Part shown: positions 1 through 7,716 of the stretch, one piece after another
Layout of the letters: each line of letters begins with the position of its first letter
Position numbering within the stretch: position 1 is the stretch's first letter
NCBI GenBank assembly: GCA_028818995.1
Contig: JAPPMR010000666.1
Location: forward strand, 1,618 to 15,103
DNA from: Candidatus Poribacteria bacterium
GTDB taxonomy: Bacteria; Poribacteria; WGA-4E; WGA-3G
Length of the DNA: 13,486 nt
Direction: 5' to 3'
Position numbers and translations under genes: made by a program
The notes under the pieces: generated by a model
What the model was told of the DNA's origin: nothing
The model's input: the letters and a program-made list of their open reading frames with translations, nothing else
The model's database searches: none

Positions 1-1905
1 CCAATGCTTAAACGAGTACATCCGCTGCCCAAAAGATAAACCCAAAATCGCCCATAGACTACCCATAACAAACTCGCCCAACATTGCACCAAAAAACAAG
101 GGGAGTGCCTTACGGTACGCTCCAATTCCGCCGTGTCGAACAAGTATGGACTTTATACACCATGCCAAAAACACAGGAAACCAAAGCCTGCCGAAATTCC
201 AATTGCCTGCAAGCGGATAGGCGAGTGGGTGTAATTGCCACCAGATAAACCGTAACCGCATAAAGAGGGTGCTCAATGTGAGGACAATGCCAAAACCGAA
301 GAAACCGAGATGTCGCCATTCTGTTTCACTGGGAAATGTCAGCCAACGTTGTAGGTCGTTAAACGCTTCTTGTCCACGCCATGTCCCTAAACTACCGTGT
401 AGATAGCCAGCGTGTAGGAAAGCCACAAACCCAATCATTAGTCCAATAACGGTTGATCCCCACATCACCCAAAGCAATTGACGACTGTTGATTGCCCCTT
501 TTTCTGCTAATTTAAAGCCTTCAAGTTGATTTGGCATCGGTTGTGAACGATAGTTGCGGGTAAACCCGTATAGGAAAGAGAACCCTGTTAACGTTTGTGC
601 CCCAATCTTCCTTGAACCGAAAAGTGAAGTTAAGAAAAAACTGGGACCGGCACGATAAAAATCTTGTGTTGGCGTTCCAAGTTCTGCACGCATCCGAGTG
701 AAAGCCAATACCAGTATGAAATGAATACTGAAGAACCCGAAAATTCCCCACCATGACATGCCTGCTTTCAGGCAAAATCCAAATACAATAGCAATACTAA
801 TCAGAAATCCTAAAAACGCACCGCGATACCCTATCGGTTCACTTGACGAATCAAGGTCAGTTTTCATGCCAATAATATTGCAGAATACTTTCCATAAATG
901 CTTATGTGTTATCCAGAGCGCAAAGAAACACAGTCCGAAGTATGCGCCAAGTGATTGCATATCAATGTGCGGGTAACCCGGTGTCTGATTCATACCCGAC
1001 ATAGACCCGAAAATGAGTTGTGCCTTCCAAAATAGATAGAATACCCAACAAGATAACGACAAATCAAGCGGCATTAAAAAACCGATACCGATGGCATAAG
1101 GGTTCAAGTGAATAGGGGTTGAACCAATAGCATTGAAGGGTTTTTCAGTGAACATCCGACCAATGTCATGCCGAATAGGAATTCCAGGTACGAAAGGGAA
1201 AAGGAAATTGAGACCGTTTAACAAATCAAGCCCTAATCCTACACCGAAGCCAACCCAAAGGAGGCGATTGCGATAGAATACGTTTCCTTTCGTCATTTCA
1301 AATGGGAGCAATATAATCGGGTAACTCAGTTTTTCGTGCTCAATCCACTGCTTTCGGAGAATAGCACTTAGCATTATCATTGAAAAAGCGAGTGCAGAAA
1401 AGAAAAGTAACCAGAACAGGACAGGCGTGAGCCATGCCCGAATGTGATCTATTTCAAACAGGTTAGATGTTCCTTCGTAATAACCTGTTAAAGCGTGGCG
1501 ATCCATCACTGCAATCCAGTCAGGAATGTATCGAAAAAAGAGAGATTGCCACTCATTCTCCGGTGTAGCAAACCAACTAGCATGCCCAAGAATACACATC
1601 GTTGCCTGCAACAGATCATGTCCACAGACAACACATGCAAGCGTTACCATGACGTACGCAGTCAACATTTCCGCTTGTGTAAGCTGCCATTTTGGGAGGT
1701 ATCGTGTTAGGAATAGGTTACAGATTGCAACAAGGAAAAGCGTAAAGACAGCGTTGAAAAAAATCGCCATCGTGGTGGGATATTGTGTTGTCCACACAGT
1801 TTCTGTCTGAACAACGAGGTATATATTCAGGGGAAGCGATAGCAGACCTATAGTTATGGCTCGCCATGTAATATTTTCGGTTGATACGCGTGGCGGTTTG
1901 TCCAT
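1..1905 (-). CDS. DUF6785/DUF6784-like polytopic membrane protein, C-terminus cut by window edge
   Basis: The minus-strand frame from the ATG at 1905 stays open for 635 codons to base 1, so the stop lies just outside the window. An in-frame TGA 12 nt upstream makes this the first possible ATG. There is no clear Shine-Dalgarno site, and the gene follows the Omp85 stop by 28 nt, so it is probably read from the same transcript. The protein is very hydrophobic, with many predicted membrane spans starting near residue 15. Landmarks match, from memory, the uncharacterised DUF6785/DUF6784 family of Planctomycetes and Poribacteria: FRYIPDW and GYYEGTSNLFE near residues 125-155, RKQWIEHEKLSYP near 190-200, QSLGAYFGLCFFALW in the middle, and TRMRAELGTPTQDF later. 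The visible end (LGLSFGQRMYSFKHW) resembles a family C-terminus, so few residues are likely missing. A transporter-like role is only a guess from the topology. Confidence 0.8.
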   Translation of the reverse strand, partial: MDKPPRVSTENITWRAITIGLLSLPLNIYLVVQTETVWTTQYPTTMAIFFNAVFTLFLVAICNLFLTRYLPKWQLTQAEMLTAYVMVTLACVVCGHDLLQATMCILGHASWFATPENEWQSLFFRYIPDWIAVMDRHALTGYYEGTSNLFEIDHIRAWLTPVLFWLLFFSALAFSMIMLSAILRKQWIEHEKLSYPIILLPFEMTKGNVFYRNRLLWVGFGVGLGLDLLNGLNFLFPFVPGIPIRHDIGRMFTEKPFNAIGSTPIHLNPYAIGIGFLMPLDLSLSCWVFYLFWKAQLIFGSMSGMNQTPGYPHIDMQSLGAYFGLCFFALWITHKHLWKVFCNIIGMKTDLDSSSEPIGYRGAFLGFLISIAIVFGFCLKAGMSWWGIFGFFSIHFILVLAFTRMRAELGTPTQDFYRAGPSFFLTSLFGSRKIGAQTLTGFSFLYGFTRNYRSQPMPNQLEGFKLAEKGAINSRQLLWVMWGSTVIGLMIGFVAFLHAGYLHGSLGTWRGQEAFNDLQRWLTFPSETEWRHLGFFGFGIVLTLSTLFMRLRFIWWQLHPLAYPLAGNWNFGRLWFPVFLAWCIKSILVRHGGIGAYRKALPLFFGAMLGEFVMGSLWAILGLSFGQRMYSFKHW

Positions 1906-1933
1906 AAGTCTGTATCATTGTTTTTGATGAAAT

Positions 1934-3886
1934 TTAGAAAGCTCGCTCAACGCCATAAAAAATCTGTGATCGTAATGGTGGATCAAGTGGAAACGCGAGT
2001 TCAATCCGAAAGATGCCTGCATCGCTTACCTGAGAAACGCTACCGCGTAATCCAAATCCTATGCTCGGTTTAACTTCTTTTATATCAAATGTATTATAAC
2101 TATCCCAGATGTAACCAATATCTGTGAAAACGGTCGCACTCAAAACGAGCCCAAGATCAACGACGCGGTCTTTAATAAATGGCTTAGCAAAGAATGTAGC
2201 AACCGTGGTCAGACCGTCATTCATCTTTCTAAAGAAGTCCCCGCCACAAACGGTCCGACTTTCTAAACTTAGCACCATCATCTTTTCGCCATTAAACTGT
2301 CGAAGTCCGTATCCACGTAAACCGTTGGCAGCACCTAAGGTGACTTGGCTTTCACCGCGCCAGCCAAACTGCATCTCCGTTTTAAATTGCGCGACAAACG
2401 TCTGTTGCAAATCAAATAAGCCATTCTCACGAAATCCTGTATCTACTCTATAAATGTCACCAGTGTTGAACACATCTCGAAAAAATAACGCAGTTCGTGC
2501 TTGCAGAACAGAACGTTCAATCTGGTTAGTAAAACTTGTTGATAATGTGATGAGTGCTGTACCAAAAAACCTGTTTTGATTTACAAAACCACCATTAACA
2601 CCAAGAATTGTATAATATTCGGTGCGCTCAGAACCGTATAATGGAGAAGCATATCCAAAGGAAGTGCTGAATTGAGAACCTGAGATAAAATCTTCCTCTC
2701 CCCCCATTCCTCTGAGGAACCGTGTTTGATGGAAACCGACATTTCTACGCCCGACAGTAATGCCTACGCGTTTGATGTTACGATTAGATGGAGACGCTTC
2801 TGAAACCCTGATAGATTCAATAGGCAAGTAGGTTGTCTGGTGTGAGTCAAACCAAAATCCTAAATAGTTTTGGTGATGGCGGTCTCCAAAATATTGTGAT
2901 ATATTAGCAGATGTTTTGTGGAGTGTTTGCTCAAAAATATCTGTTTTTTCTCCGTTTTCGTACCATCGCACTTCATTTATCAATTCAGAGGTGCTGAAAC
3001 TTGCACTCCAACGGCTTTTTAAGGTGTATTGTGGTCGTTCCAATAAAACACGCCATGAATCACCTTCACGCTTCTGAACGTATTGACTATCGAAGTTCCA
3101 GTGAGAATTGACAAGACGGGGCATCCTATATTTCCAAGTAAAAAGCCCACGAGTTTTTTCTCCAGCTTCAGTAATTCGTTCATATCGAATTTGCCCTGCC
3201 TGTCCAGACCCGAAAATATTCGCTTCTCTGACTTGCGCAAGGAAATACCCACTTTGGTTGTTAATTCCTGGGTCGATCGCACCAGTAATAGAAAAAAGTT
3301 CTGTAACGGTAACATGAATTGCGACACTTTCAGATTCTGCATCCCATCTCGGCTCAATCTTTGCGGCACCGATATAACGTTTCTGCCTTAGAATCCGTTC
3401 GCTTTCTTTTTTATCCGCTTCAACGTAGATATCGCCTTTCTGAAACAACAATTCACGCAAAATAACATTATCTTTTGTTTTTGTATTCCCCGATAGTGTA
3501 ATCGTGTCAATTGTTCCTTCGTCTATCTCAATACTGATATAAACACCATCCTCAAACTTTTTTGGAGATTCGGTCACTCTTGCATAAATGATGCCTTTAT
3601 TGTGTAAAAAACGAGCAACCTTTTCAGAATCCTTTTTCAACATCTCAGCATCAAAAGATTTTCCAACGCTTGTTTGCATCAGATTCTGTATTTCTTCTTT
3701 TGAAAATGTGTGATTTCCCTTGATTACGAGACTACGGACAACATCCGCTTGATTGCCAAAAACAGGTTGTGCGTTGATACAAAGTATCATGAAAAACAAA
3801 AAACTATAGTGTATGCAAGTAGCAAACTGGCGCATATAAAGACAGACGGGATTGTAAAAACGGCATATTCCCTTGAAATTTACCAT
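1934..3886 (-). CDS. Omp85/BamA-TamA-like outer membrane protein with two POTRA domains
   Basis: This is a 650-residue protein with a hydrophobic export signal (about residues 18-44, ending near VFG-NQ). Two POTRA-like modules follow (about 48-124 and 125-196; each ends in a V/I-rich strand and E-G-T or T-E-L). The remainder, about 197-650, looks like a beta-barrel. Omp85 marks are visible: NIFGSGQ at 223-229, the loop-6 type motif LRGYG at 523-527, the strand TDIGYIWD at 588-595, and a C-terminal aromatic residue (ERAF) typical of a beta-signal. BamA normally has five POTRAs and TamA three, so this is a shorter family member and not the housekeeping BamA by architecture. The ATG overlaps the upstream TAA (TAATG), and AGGTG sits 7 nt before it. 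This favours this start over the Met at residue 18, which has no ribosome site. Family members insert or export proteins or lipids at the outer membrane; the substrate here is unknown. Confidence 0.85.
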   Translation of the reverse strand: MVNFKGICRFYNPVCLYMRQFATCIHYSFLFFMILCINAQPVFGNQADVVRSLVIKGNHTFSKEEIQNLMQTSVGKSFDAEMLKKDSEKVARFLHNKGIIYARVTESPKKFEDGVYISIEIDEGTIDTITLSGNTKTKDNVILRELLFQKGDIYVEADKKESERILRQKRYIGAAKIEPRWDAESESVAIHVTVTELFSITGAIDPGINNQSGYFLAQVREANIFGSGQAGQIRYERITEAGEKTRGLFTWKYRMPRLVNSHWNFDSQYVQKREGDSWRVLLERPQYTLKSRWSASFSTSELINEVRWYENGEKTDIFEQTLHKTSANISQYFGDRHHQNYLGFWFDSHQTTYLPIESIRVSEASPSNRNIKRVGITVGRRNVGFHQTRFLRGMGGEEDFISGSQFSTSFGYASPLYGSERTEYYTILGVNGGFVNQNRFFGTALITLSTSFTNQIERSVLQARTALFFRDVFNTGDIYRVDTGFRENGLFDLQQTFVAQFKTEMQFGWRGESQVTLGAANGLRGYGLRQFNGEKMMVLSLESRTVCGGDFFRKMNDGLTTVATFFAKPFIKDRVVDLGLVLSATVFTDIGYIWDSYNTFDIKEVKPSIGFGLRGSVSQVSDAGIFRIELAFPLDPPLRSQIFYGVERAF

Positions 3887-5961
3887 TATGCTTCACCTGC
3901 AGTAAATGTGCTGGCACGGTTAGAAAGAAATCCTTCCAGAAGTAAGAGGCAAACTGCTAAAATAAGCAATTCACCCCAAATTTCCCTGCCATGTCTTTGG
4001 ATGTCTAACGCTTCAGTGTCCAACTTACCTGTTTCATTCGTTGAACCAGCTTGTGCGTTGACGCGTTCAGATGCTTGTTGCAGAGGAATTGAAGTCAAAT
4101 CGGCTTCAGCAGTTGAAGTATTTACAGCAAAAAAGTCTCGGAATAGTCTATCCTGTGCTTTTACATCTACTTGATAGATACCAGGGAGTTCTGTCGACTC
4201 AAAACGCAACGAACCGTCTTCACTGATTGGAACCGCTGTCATGGCATTTTCATCTGATGATTCAAGTCTTTTAATCCACGCACGCCCCCCAGAATTTTGG
4301 GGATAACTGGCTGTATACGCCTCTCCAACGTTTATATTTTTCTGCGTGTTACTTCGCATAACATAAAGCACACTATGTTGAAGAAGGGGTAAGAAATAAG
4401 GATTTACAAGTAGTTCATTATTAGATTGTTGCTGGAGTCCGCAGTTGAAAAATAAAATATGGTTTTTCCCATCACGCCGTTCTATGAGAAACGGCGTATC
4501 ATCCCCAAAACGTGCAATAACAGTGGCATCAGGTGCAGGGGTAACCGTCATACTTTGGTAAAATTGCGGGCCGTATTGACCTGAAAGGATGTTCTCTGAA
4601 AAAATCTCAAAGATGGGATGCGATTCCTCATATTTGCTGACCTGTTGCGGTATCTGCCAAATAATCGGTTGACCGAATTGAGCGGGTATCCATGATAGGT
4701 TATAATTAGTTGTACCGAATACAATTATACTTTTCCCTTGACGGACGAACTCACGTAACTGTGCTCCAGCCTTTGGAGAAATTTTGGGAACATCAGCAAG
4801 GAGGATAACATCGTATTCTTCAAGTGGAAACGTCTCAAATTCTACGGGAGTGCACGCTGTGGGTTGTATCATAGATGATTGTGCTGGTGCTTCTGTCGTT
4901 TGTTTGCTTACCAATGGATTCAAAACCAATTTTAGATATTCTGTTTGGTCGCCAACACAAAGCACACGAATTTCACCGAGTGCTTCAAGAGCGAAATATC
5001 GCCGATTATCCACATTCAAGCGGTCATCGGTTAACTCAAAAAATCCAGTATGTGTTCCCGGTGTTGAAAAAGTATGTGTTAAAGTGGTCACTATTGATTC
5101 ATCTGCTGTAGCAGAAAATGTCTGCGTTTTCCTTTTCTGATCTCCCACATAAAAAGTAAGTGTTGTTTGTGCTATAGGCGTATCAGAATAATTTCTAATC
5201 GTGGTATTCAAGTGAAATGGCAAATCAACGCCGATTAGTTGATGAGAGGGTAGGATTTCTTCAATATTTGTATTATGTGGAATTCTTTCACTAACCGGTA
5301 ATAGGACAATTCGTGAACCGGATTGATTCGGGATCATTTCCCAATTGTTCCAACCGTTCTGAGCAAAATCGGATATTAAATACAGTTCTTTATTTTGTTG
5401 AGTTGACTCGGAGAGAATTTCGTGTGCAAGTTCAACGCTTGGTTGTACATTTGTAGCGCGATAAGATACTTCCGCGTTTTGAATTGCTGCTACAACACTT
5501 TCAACGTCAGGGGTGAGTTGTCGAAAGATAGGTTGTGGAATATCTGACATTAAAATGAGACTGGCAGAATCCCCATGCCGCAGCGAACGAAGCACATCAA
5601 TTGCTAAGGTTTTTGCTTTTTCAAACCAAACACCGTCAACATCTCGATAGTCCATGCTGTAAGAGTTATCTAAAACAATTACGACATCGGTCTTAGCTCT
5701 CACAGCAGCAAGAGGAAGACCAAGGGTGAGAAAGGGGCGTGCCAAAGCGAGGGCAATAAGTGCCACAATTAACATCCGCAAAAGCAAGATCAGAAGTTGT
5801 TTAAGTTGGAGCCGACGTGCATTTTGGCGATGTGCTGCAACCAAGAACATCAAACTGCTAAAGTCTACAGTCACCGCTTGACGGCGGTTCCACAGATGAA
5901 TAAGCAACGGAATTGCGGCAGCCAATAAGCCAAAAAGAAAAAATGGGTTAAGAAAAGCCAA
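3886..5961 (-). CDS. BatA-like protein with von Willebrand A domain
   Basis: This is a 691-residue inner-membrane protein. Residues 1-80 form the BatA N-terminal module (FLNPFFLFGLLAAAIPLLIHLWNRR, then a second hydrophobic segment near 53-75). A von Willebrand A domain follows at about 90-205 with an intact MIDAS: D98-x-S100-x-S102 in DNSYS, Thr170 and Asp198 in LISDF. The middle has a beta-sandwich-like part (about 225-325) and an alpha/beta domain resembling a class I glutamine-amidotransferase fold (VLCVGDQ at 333-339, YDVILLADVP at 383-392, FVRQGKSIIVFG at 405-416). A final TM lies near 662-680. The start is TTG with AGGAG 10 nt upstream; no in-frame ATG precedes it, and MAFLNPFF fits family N-termini. 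BatA-type genes usually sit beside MoxR ATPase, DUF58 and BatB genes. None is here; an Omp85 gene follows with a 1-nt overlap instead. Confidence 0.87.
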   Translation of the reverse strand: MAFLNPFFLFGLLAAAIPLLIHLWNRRQAVTVDFSSLMFLVAAHRQNARRLQLKQLLILLLRMLIVALIALALARPFLTLGLPLAAVRAKTDVVIVLDNSYSMDYRDVDGVWFEKAKTLAIDVLRSLRHGDSASLILMSDIPQPIFRQLTPDVESVVAAIQNAEVSYRATNVQPSVELAHEILSESTQQNKELYLISDFAQNGWNNWEMIPNQSGSRIVLLPVSERIPHNTNIEEILPSHQLIGVDLPFHLNTTIRNYSDTPIAQTTLTFYVGDQKRKTQTFSATADESIVTTLTHTFSTPGTHTGFFELTDDRLNVDNRRYFALEALGEIRVLCVGDQTEYLKLVLNPLVSKQTTEAPAQSSMIQPTACTPVEFETFPLEEYDVILLADVPKISPKAGAQLREFVRQGKSIIVFGTTNYNLSWIPAQFGQPIIWQIPQQVSKYEESHPIFEIFSENILSGQYGPQFYQSMTVTPAPDATVIARFGDDTPFLIERRDGKNHILFFNCGLQQQSNNELLVNPYFLPLLQHSVLYVMRSNTQKNINVGEAYTASYPQNSGGRAWIKRLESSDENAMTAVPISEDGSLRFESTELPGIYQVDVKAQDRLFRDFFAVNTSTAEADLTSIPLQQASERVNAQAGSTNETGKLDTEALDIQRHGREIWGELLILAVCLLLLEGFLSNRASTFTAGEA

Positions 5962-5971
5962 TCGTAATCTG

Positions 5972-5976
5972 CTCCT
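5972..5976 (-). promoter_or_regulatory. ribosome binding site AGGAG for the TTG start of the BatA-like gene
   Basis: AGGAG on the minus strand lies 10 nt before the TTG at 5961. It is the only ribosome-site-like sequence there and, with the absence of any in-frame ATG, supports the rare TTG start. Confidence 0.6.
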
Positions 5977-5986
5977 GCTTATAGAT

Positions 5987-5995
5987 ATTATACCA
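5987..5995 (-). promoter_or_regulatory. extended -10 promoter (TGGTATAAT) before the BatA-like gene
   Basis: The minus strand reads TTGGTATAATA, a perfect TATAAT with a TGn extension. No good -35 hexamer is seen at 16-19 nt, which an extended -10 can tolerate. Transcription would start near 5980, giving a leader of about 19 nt that contains the AGGAG site. It would drive the BatA-like, Omp85 and DUF6785-like genes. It overlaps the outer arm of the inverted-repeat unit at 5990-6146. Confidence 0.5.
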
Positions 5996-6146
5996 ATTCT
6001 AATAAATAAAAATCCATTATGGAAAATTTATGGGAACAATATAATTGGAAAATATCCTCTGTAGGAGCGACCTCCCGGTCGCGACCGGGAGGTCGCTCCT
6101 ACTGAATCTACACCGAGAATGATACAATATATATTAGAAATAGTAT
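5990..6146. repeat. MITE-like AT-rich inverted-repeat unit, about 157 bp
   Basis: The end segments 5990-6007 and 6129-6146 are inverted repeats matching at 15 of 18 positions (shared core TTCTAATA). If TA dinucleotides at 5991-5992 and 6144-6145 are taken as target duplication, the ends would fit a Tc1/mariner/IS630-derived miniature element. The AT-rich context makes that weak evidence. No coding capacity is seen, and the GC-rich palindrome at 6061-6102 lies near its middle. The unit fills most of the gap between the transglutaminase-like and BatA-like genes. Confidence 0.4.
6061..6102. repeat. 42-bp perfect palindrome, two back-to-back REP-like hairpins
   Basis: Bases 6061-6081 and 6082-6102 are exact reverse complements. 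Each half also folds alone: GCGACC-TCCC-GGTCGC (6067-6082) and GCGACC-GGGA-GGTCGC (6081-6096). Each outer end carries GTAG (as GTAGGA or its complement TCCTAC), the tetranucleotide found at the foot of REP hairpins recognised by RAYT transposases in enterobacteria. It is strongly GC-rich against AT-rich flanks. It follows the stop of the transglutaminase-like gene's downstream neighbour region, so a role as transcription barrier is also possible, although no T-run follows it. Confidence 0.75.
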
Positions 6147-6161
6147 TACTTGCAAAAGTGA

Positions 6162-7655
6162 TTATTCTTTAATATCTATTTCAAGTTGATTGAGGGTGCG
6201 AAAAACGCCTTCAGTATATTCTACCAACGTCCCAGATTCTAATACATTTCCCTGAAGTTGAATGTGATTCGCGTCGGCGATTTCCTGTCCTAATGTAGGA
6301 TCCATTTGAGCCCATTTCCCTACGTACACTTCTGGCCAAAAATGAAAATAAAACGCATCTTTAAAAAAAACTAATCCTGAACAGATTCGTGCTGGAATTC
6401 CGACTGAACGCGCCATCGCTATCAGCAGGACAGTATGTTCTGTGCAATCCCCAGAAAGCGATTCAAGCGTTTTCAGTGATGAGTTGAAGCCACCAGTTAA
6501 TTTTTTTTCAGTAATAGATTTGTGAACCCATTTGCACAACTTCTTTGACGCACGCCAAGAATTTACCTCACCATCTAAGATTTCCACTGCTTTTGCTCGT
6601 ATGTCTGGATGAGTTGCCTCAATAAATGCAGTTGCCGTAAGAAAAGTTTGGAGATCAGAATCCTTAACCGGTAAATCAACACAATTCTCGTCTTCTACTT
6701 CTGGAATTTCAATAGAAAGAGTTCCAGACCGTTCAGAATTCAACTTAAGTTTTTGGTGGTCTTTGGTCATAATAGCTTCCTTGAGACTGCCTTTTGAGAG
6801 TTTTACACTACCAACAAACCGAGATACTCCAAGTTTTGGTTTTTTGCCTGTAGGGACAATACGAGTTCTTAAAATAATATCAACTTCTTCAACTGCACCA
6901 AGGGCAGTTTCTCTATCTGTTTTCATTGCCACCATAGATAGTCCCATCATATCTGTCACGGATTTGTAGGTTGTACCATCAGGTGTAACCCACAAACGCG
7001 TGTTAATGCCTCCCATAATGTCCATCCTTTGATTAAGGACATAGACCTGTTTTTCTTCAGATTGATAGTTTAAACTTGATTCTTCTAAAACGCTGAGTTC
7101 AGTTTTTATGGATTGCAGTAGATCGAAACTAAAGGTATTGTAGTTGAGTTTTTCACCAATTTTCATTTGGTCTTTGGATAACAAAAAGTTTACTGCTACA
7201 GCATCAGAGATCGTATTTTCAGGAACGGGAATTTCTGATTCCGTTGTTTGACCGTTCAGTGTTATCGTGATGTATGCCACACCATCTTGAATTTTTCCCT
7301 CAACTTGCTTCAGTCCTGATTCATTAGAAGTTGAGACAAAATAGCGAGGCATAAAATTGGAATCCAAGTACTCAATGCGGTTTATCTCCATTTTCATGTC
7401 ATTGCCAAACCCTTTAAACTGCATCACCATATCCATTCTACTTCGAATCATTTCCTGCCCTTGATGCGCGGCTTTTTCCAAAAATATATGCATGTGTCCT
7501 ATTTTCATGCCCATCATAGTAAGGTCATACCAGTATTCTTCAGGCTGTTTTAACATTTCTTCAAATTTCAATTGTTCAGTCTCCGCAGCTTCGCAAATTG
7601 AGCATATAACCGTCAATAATAGCGCAGATATACAGACGAATTGTGATAATTTCAT
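6162..7655 (-). CDS. secreted transglutaminase-like (papain-fold) protein
   Basis: This is a 497-residue protein with an N-terminal signal peptide (about 1-24, cut near CEAA-ET). Residues 38-270 are beta-rich and repeat-poor (opening YWYDLTMMGMKIGHMHIFLEK), similar in style to lipocalin-like DUF3108 domains, but I cannot assign a family. The C-terminal part, about 350-460, is a transglutaminase-like core with the Cys-His-Asp triad in order: Cys404 in SGDCTEHTVLLIAMARSVGIPAR, His438 in FYFHFWPEVYV and Asp452 in QMDPTLGQ. Members of this superfamily act as proteases, peptide N-glycanases or crosslinkers; which applies here is unknown. The start is firm: AAGGAG lies 7 nt before the ATG. It sits 61 nt after the methyltransferase gene and precedes the BatA-like gene. 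Transglutaminase and BatA/DUF58/MoxR genes are often neighbours in bacteria, which supports a shared envelope role. Confidence 0.83.
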   Translation of the reverse strand: MKLSQFVCISALLLTVICSICEAAETEQLKFEEMLKQPEEYWYDLTMMGMKIGHMHIFLEKAAHQGQEMIRSRMDMVMQFKGFGNDMKMEINRIEYLDSNFMPRYFVSTSNESGLKQVEGKIQDGVAYITITLNGQTTESEIPVPENTISDAVAVNFLLSKDQMKIGEKLNYNTFSFDLLQSIKTELSVLEESSLNYQSEEKQVYVLNQRMDIMGGINTRLWVTPDGTTYKSVTDMMGLSMVAMKTDRETALGAVEEVDIILRTRIVPTGKKPKLGVSRFVGSVKLSKGSLKEAIMTKDHQKLKLNSERSGTLSIEIPEVEDENCVDLPVKDSDLQTFLTATAFIEATHPDIRAKAVEILDGEVNSWRASKKLCKWVHKSITEKKLTGGFNSSLKTLESLSGDCTEHTVLLIAMARSVGIPARICSGLVFFKDAFYFHFWPEVYVGKWAQMDPTLGQEIADANHIQLQGNVLESGTLVEYTEGVFRTLNQLEIDIKE

Positions 7656-7716
7656 AGTTATTCTCCTTAAGTAACTTGAATTTGGTTTTCAAATTTGTTC
7701 CTTATATTCCACTCAA

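Noticed and set aside
1718..1918. Short minus-strand reading frame beginning MIQTYGQTATR
   Set aside because: It overlaps the DUF6785-like gene in another frame. The frame from 1905 gives a long membrane protein with family-like motifs, while this one ends after 66 low-complexity-free but motif-free residues.
1934..3886. Calling the barrel protein the housekeeping BamA
   Set aside because: Only two POTRA modules are visible and no lpxD, fabZ, skp or other usual bamA neighbours are present, so only the Omp85 superfamily is claimed.
3710..4174. 154-residue plus-strand reading frame
   Set aside because: It lies antisense across the ends of two well-supported genes, has no ribosome site or recognisable motif, and is rich in residues expected of a shadow frame.
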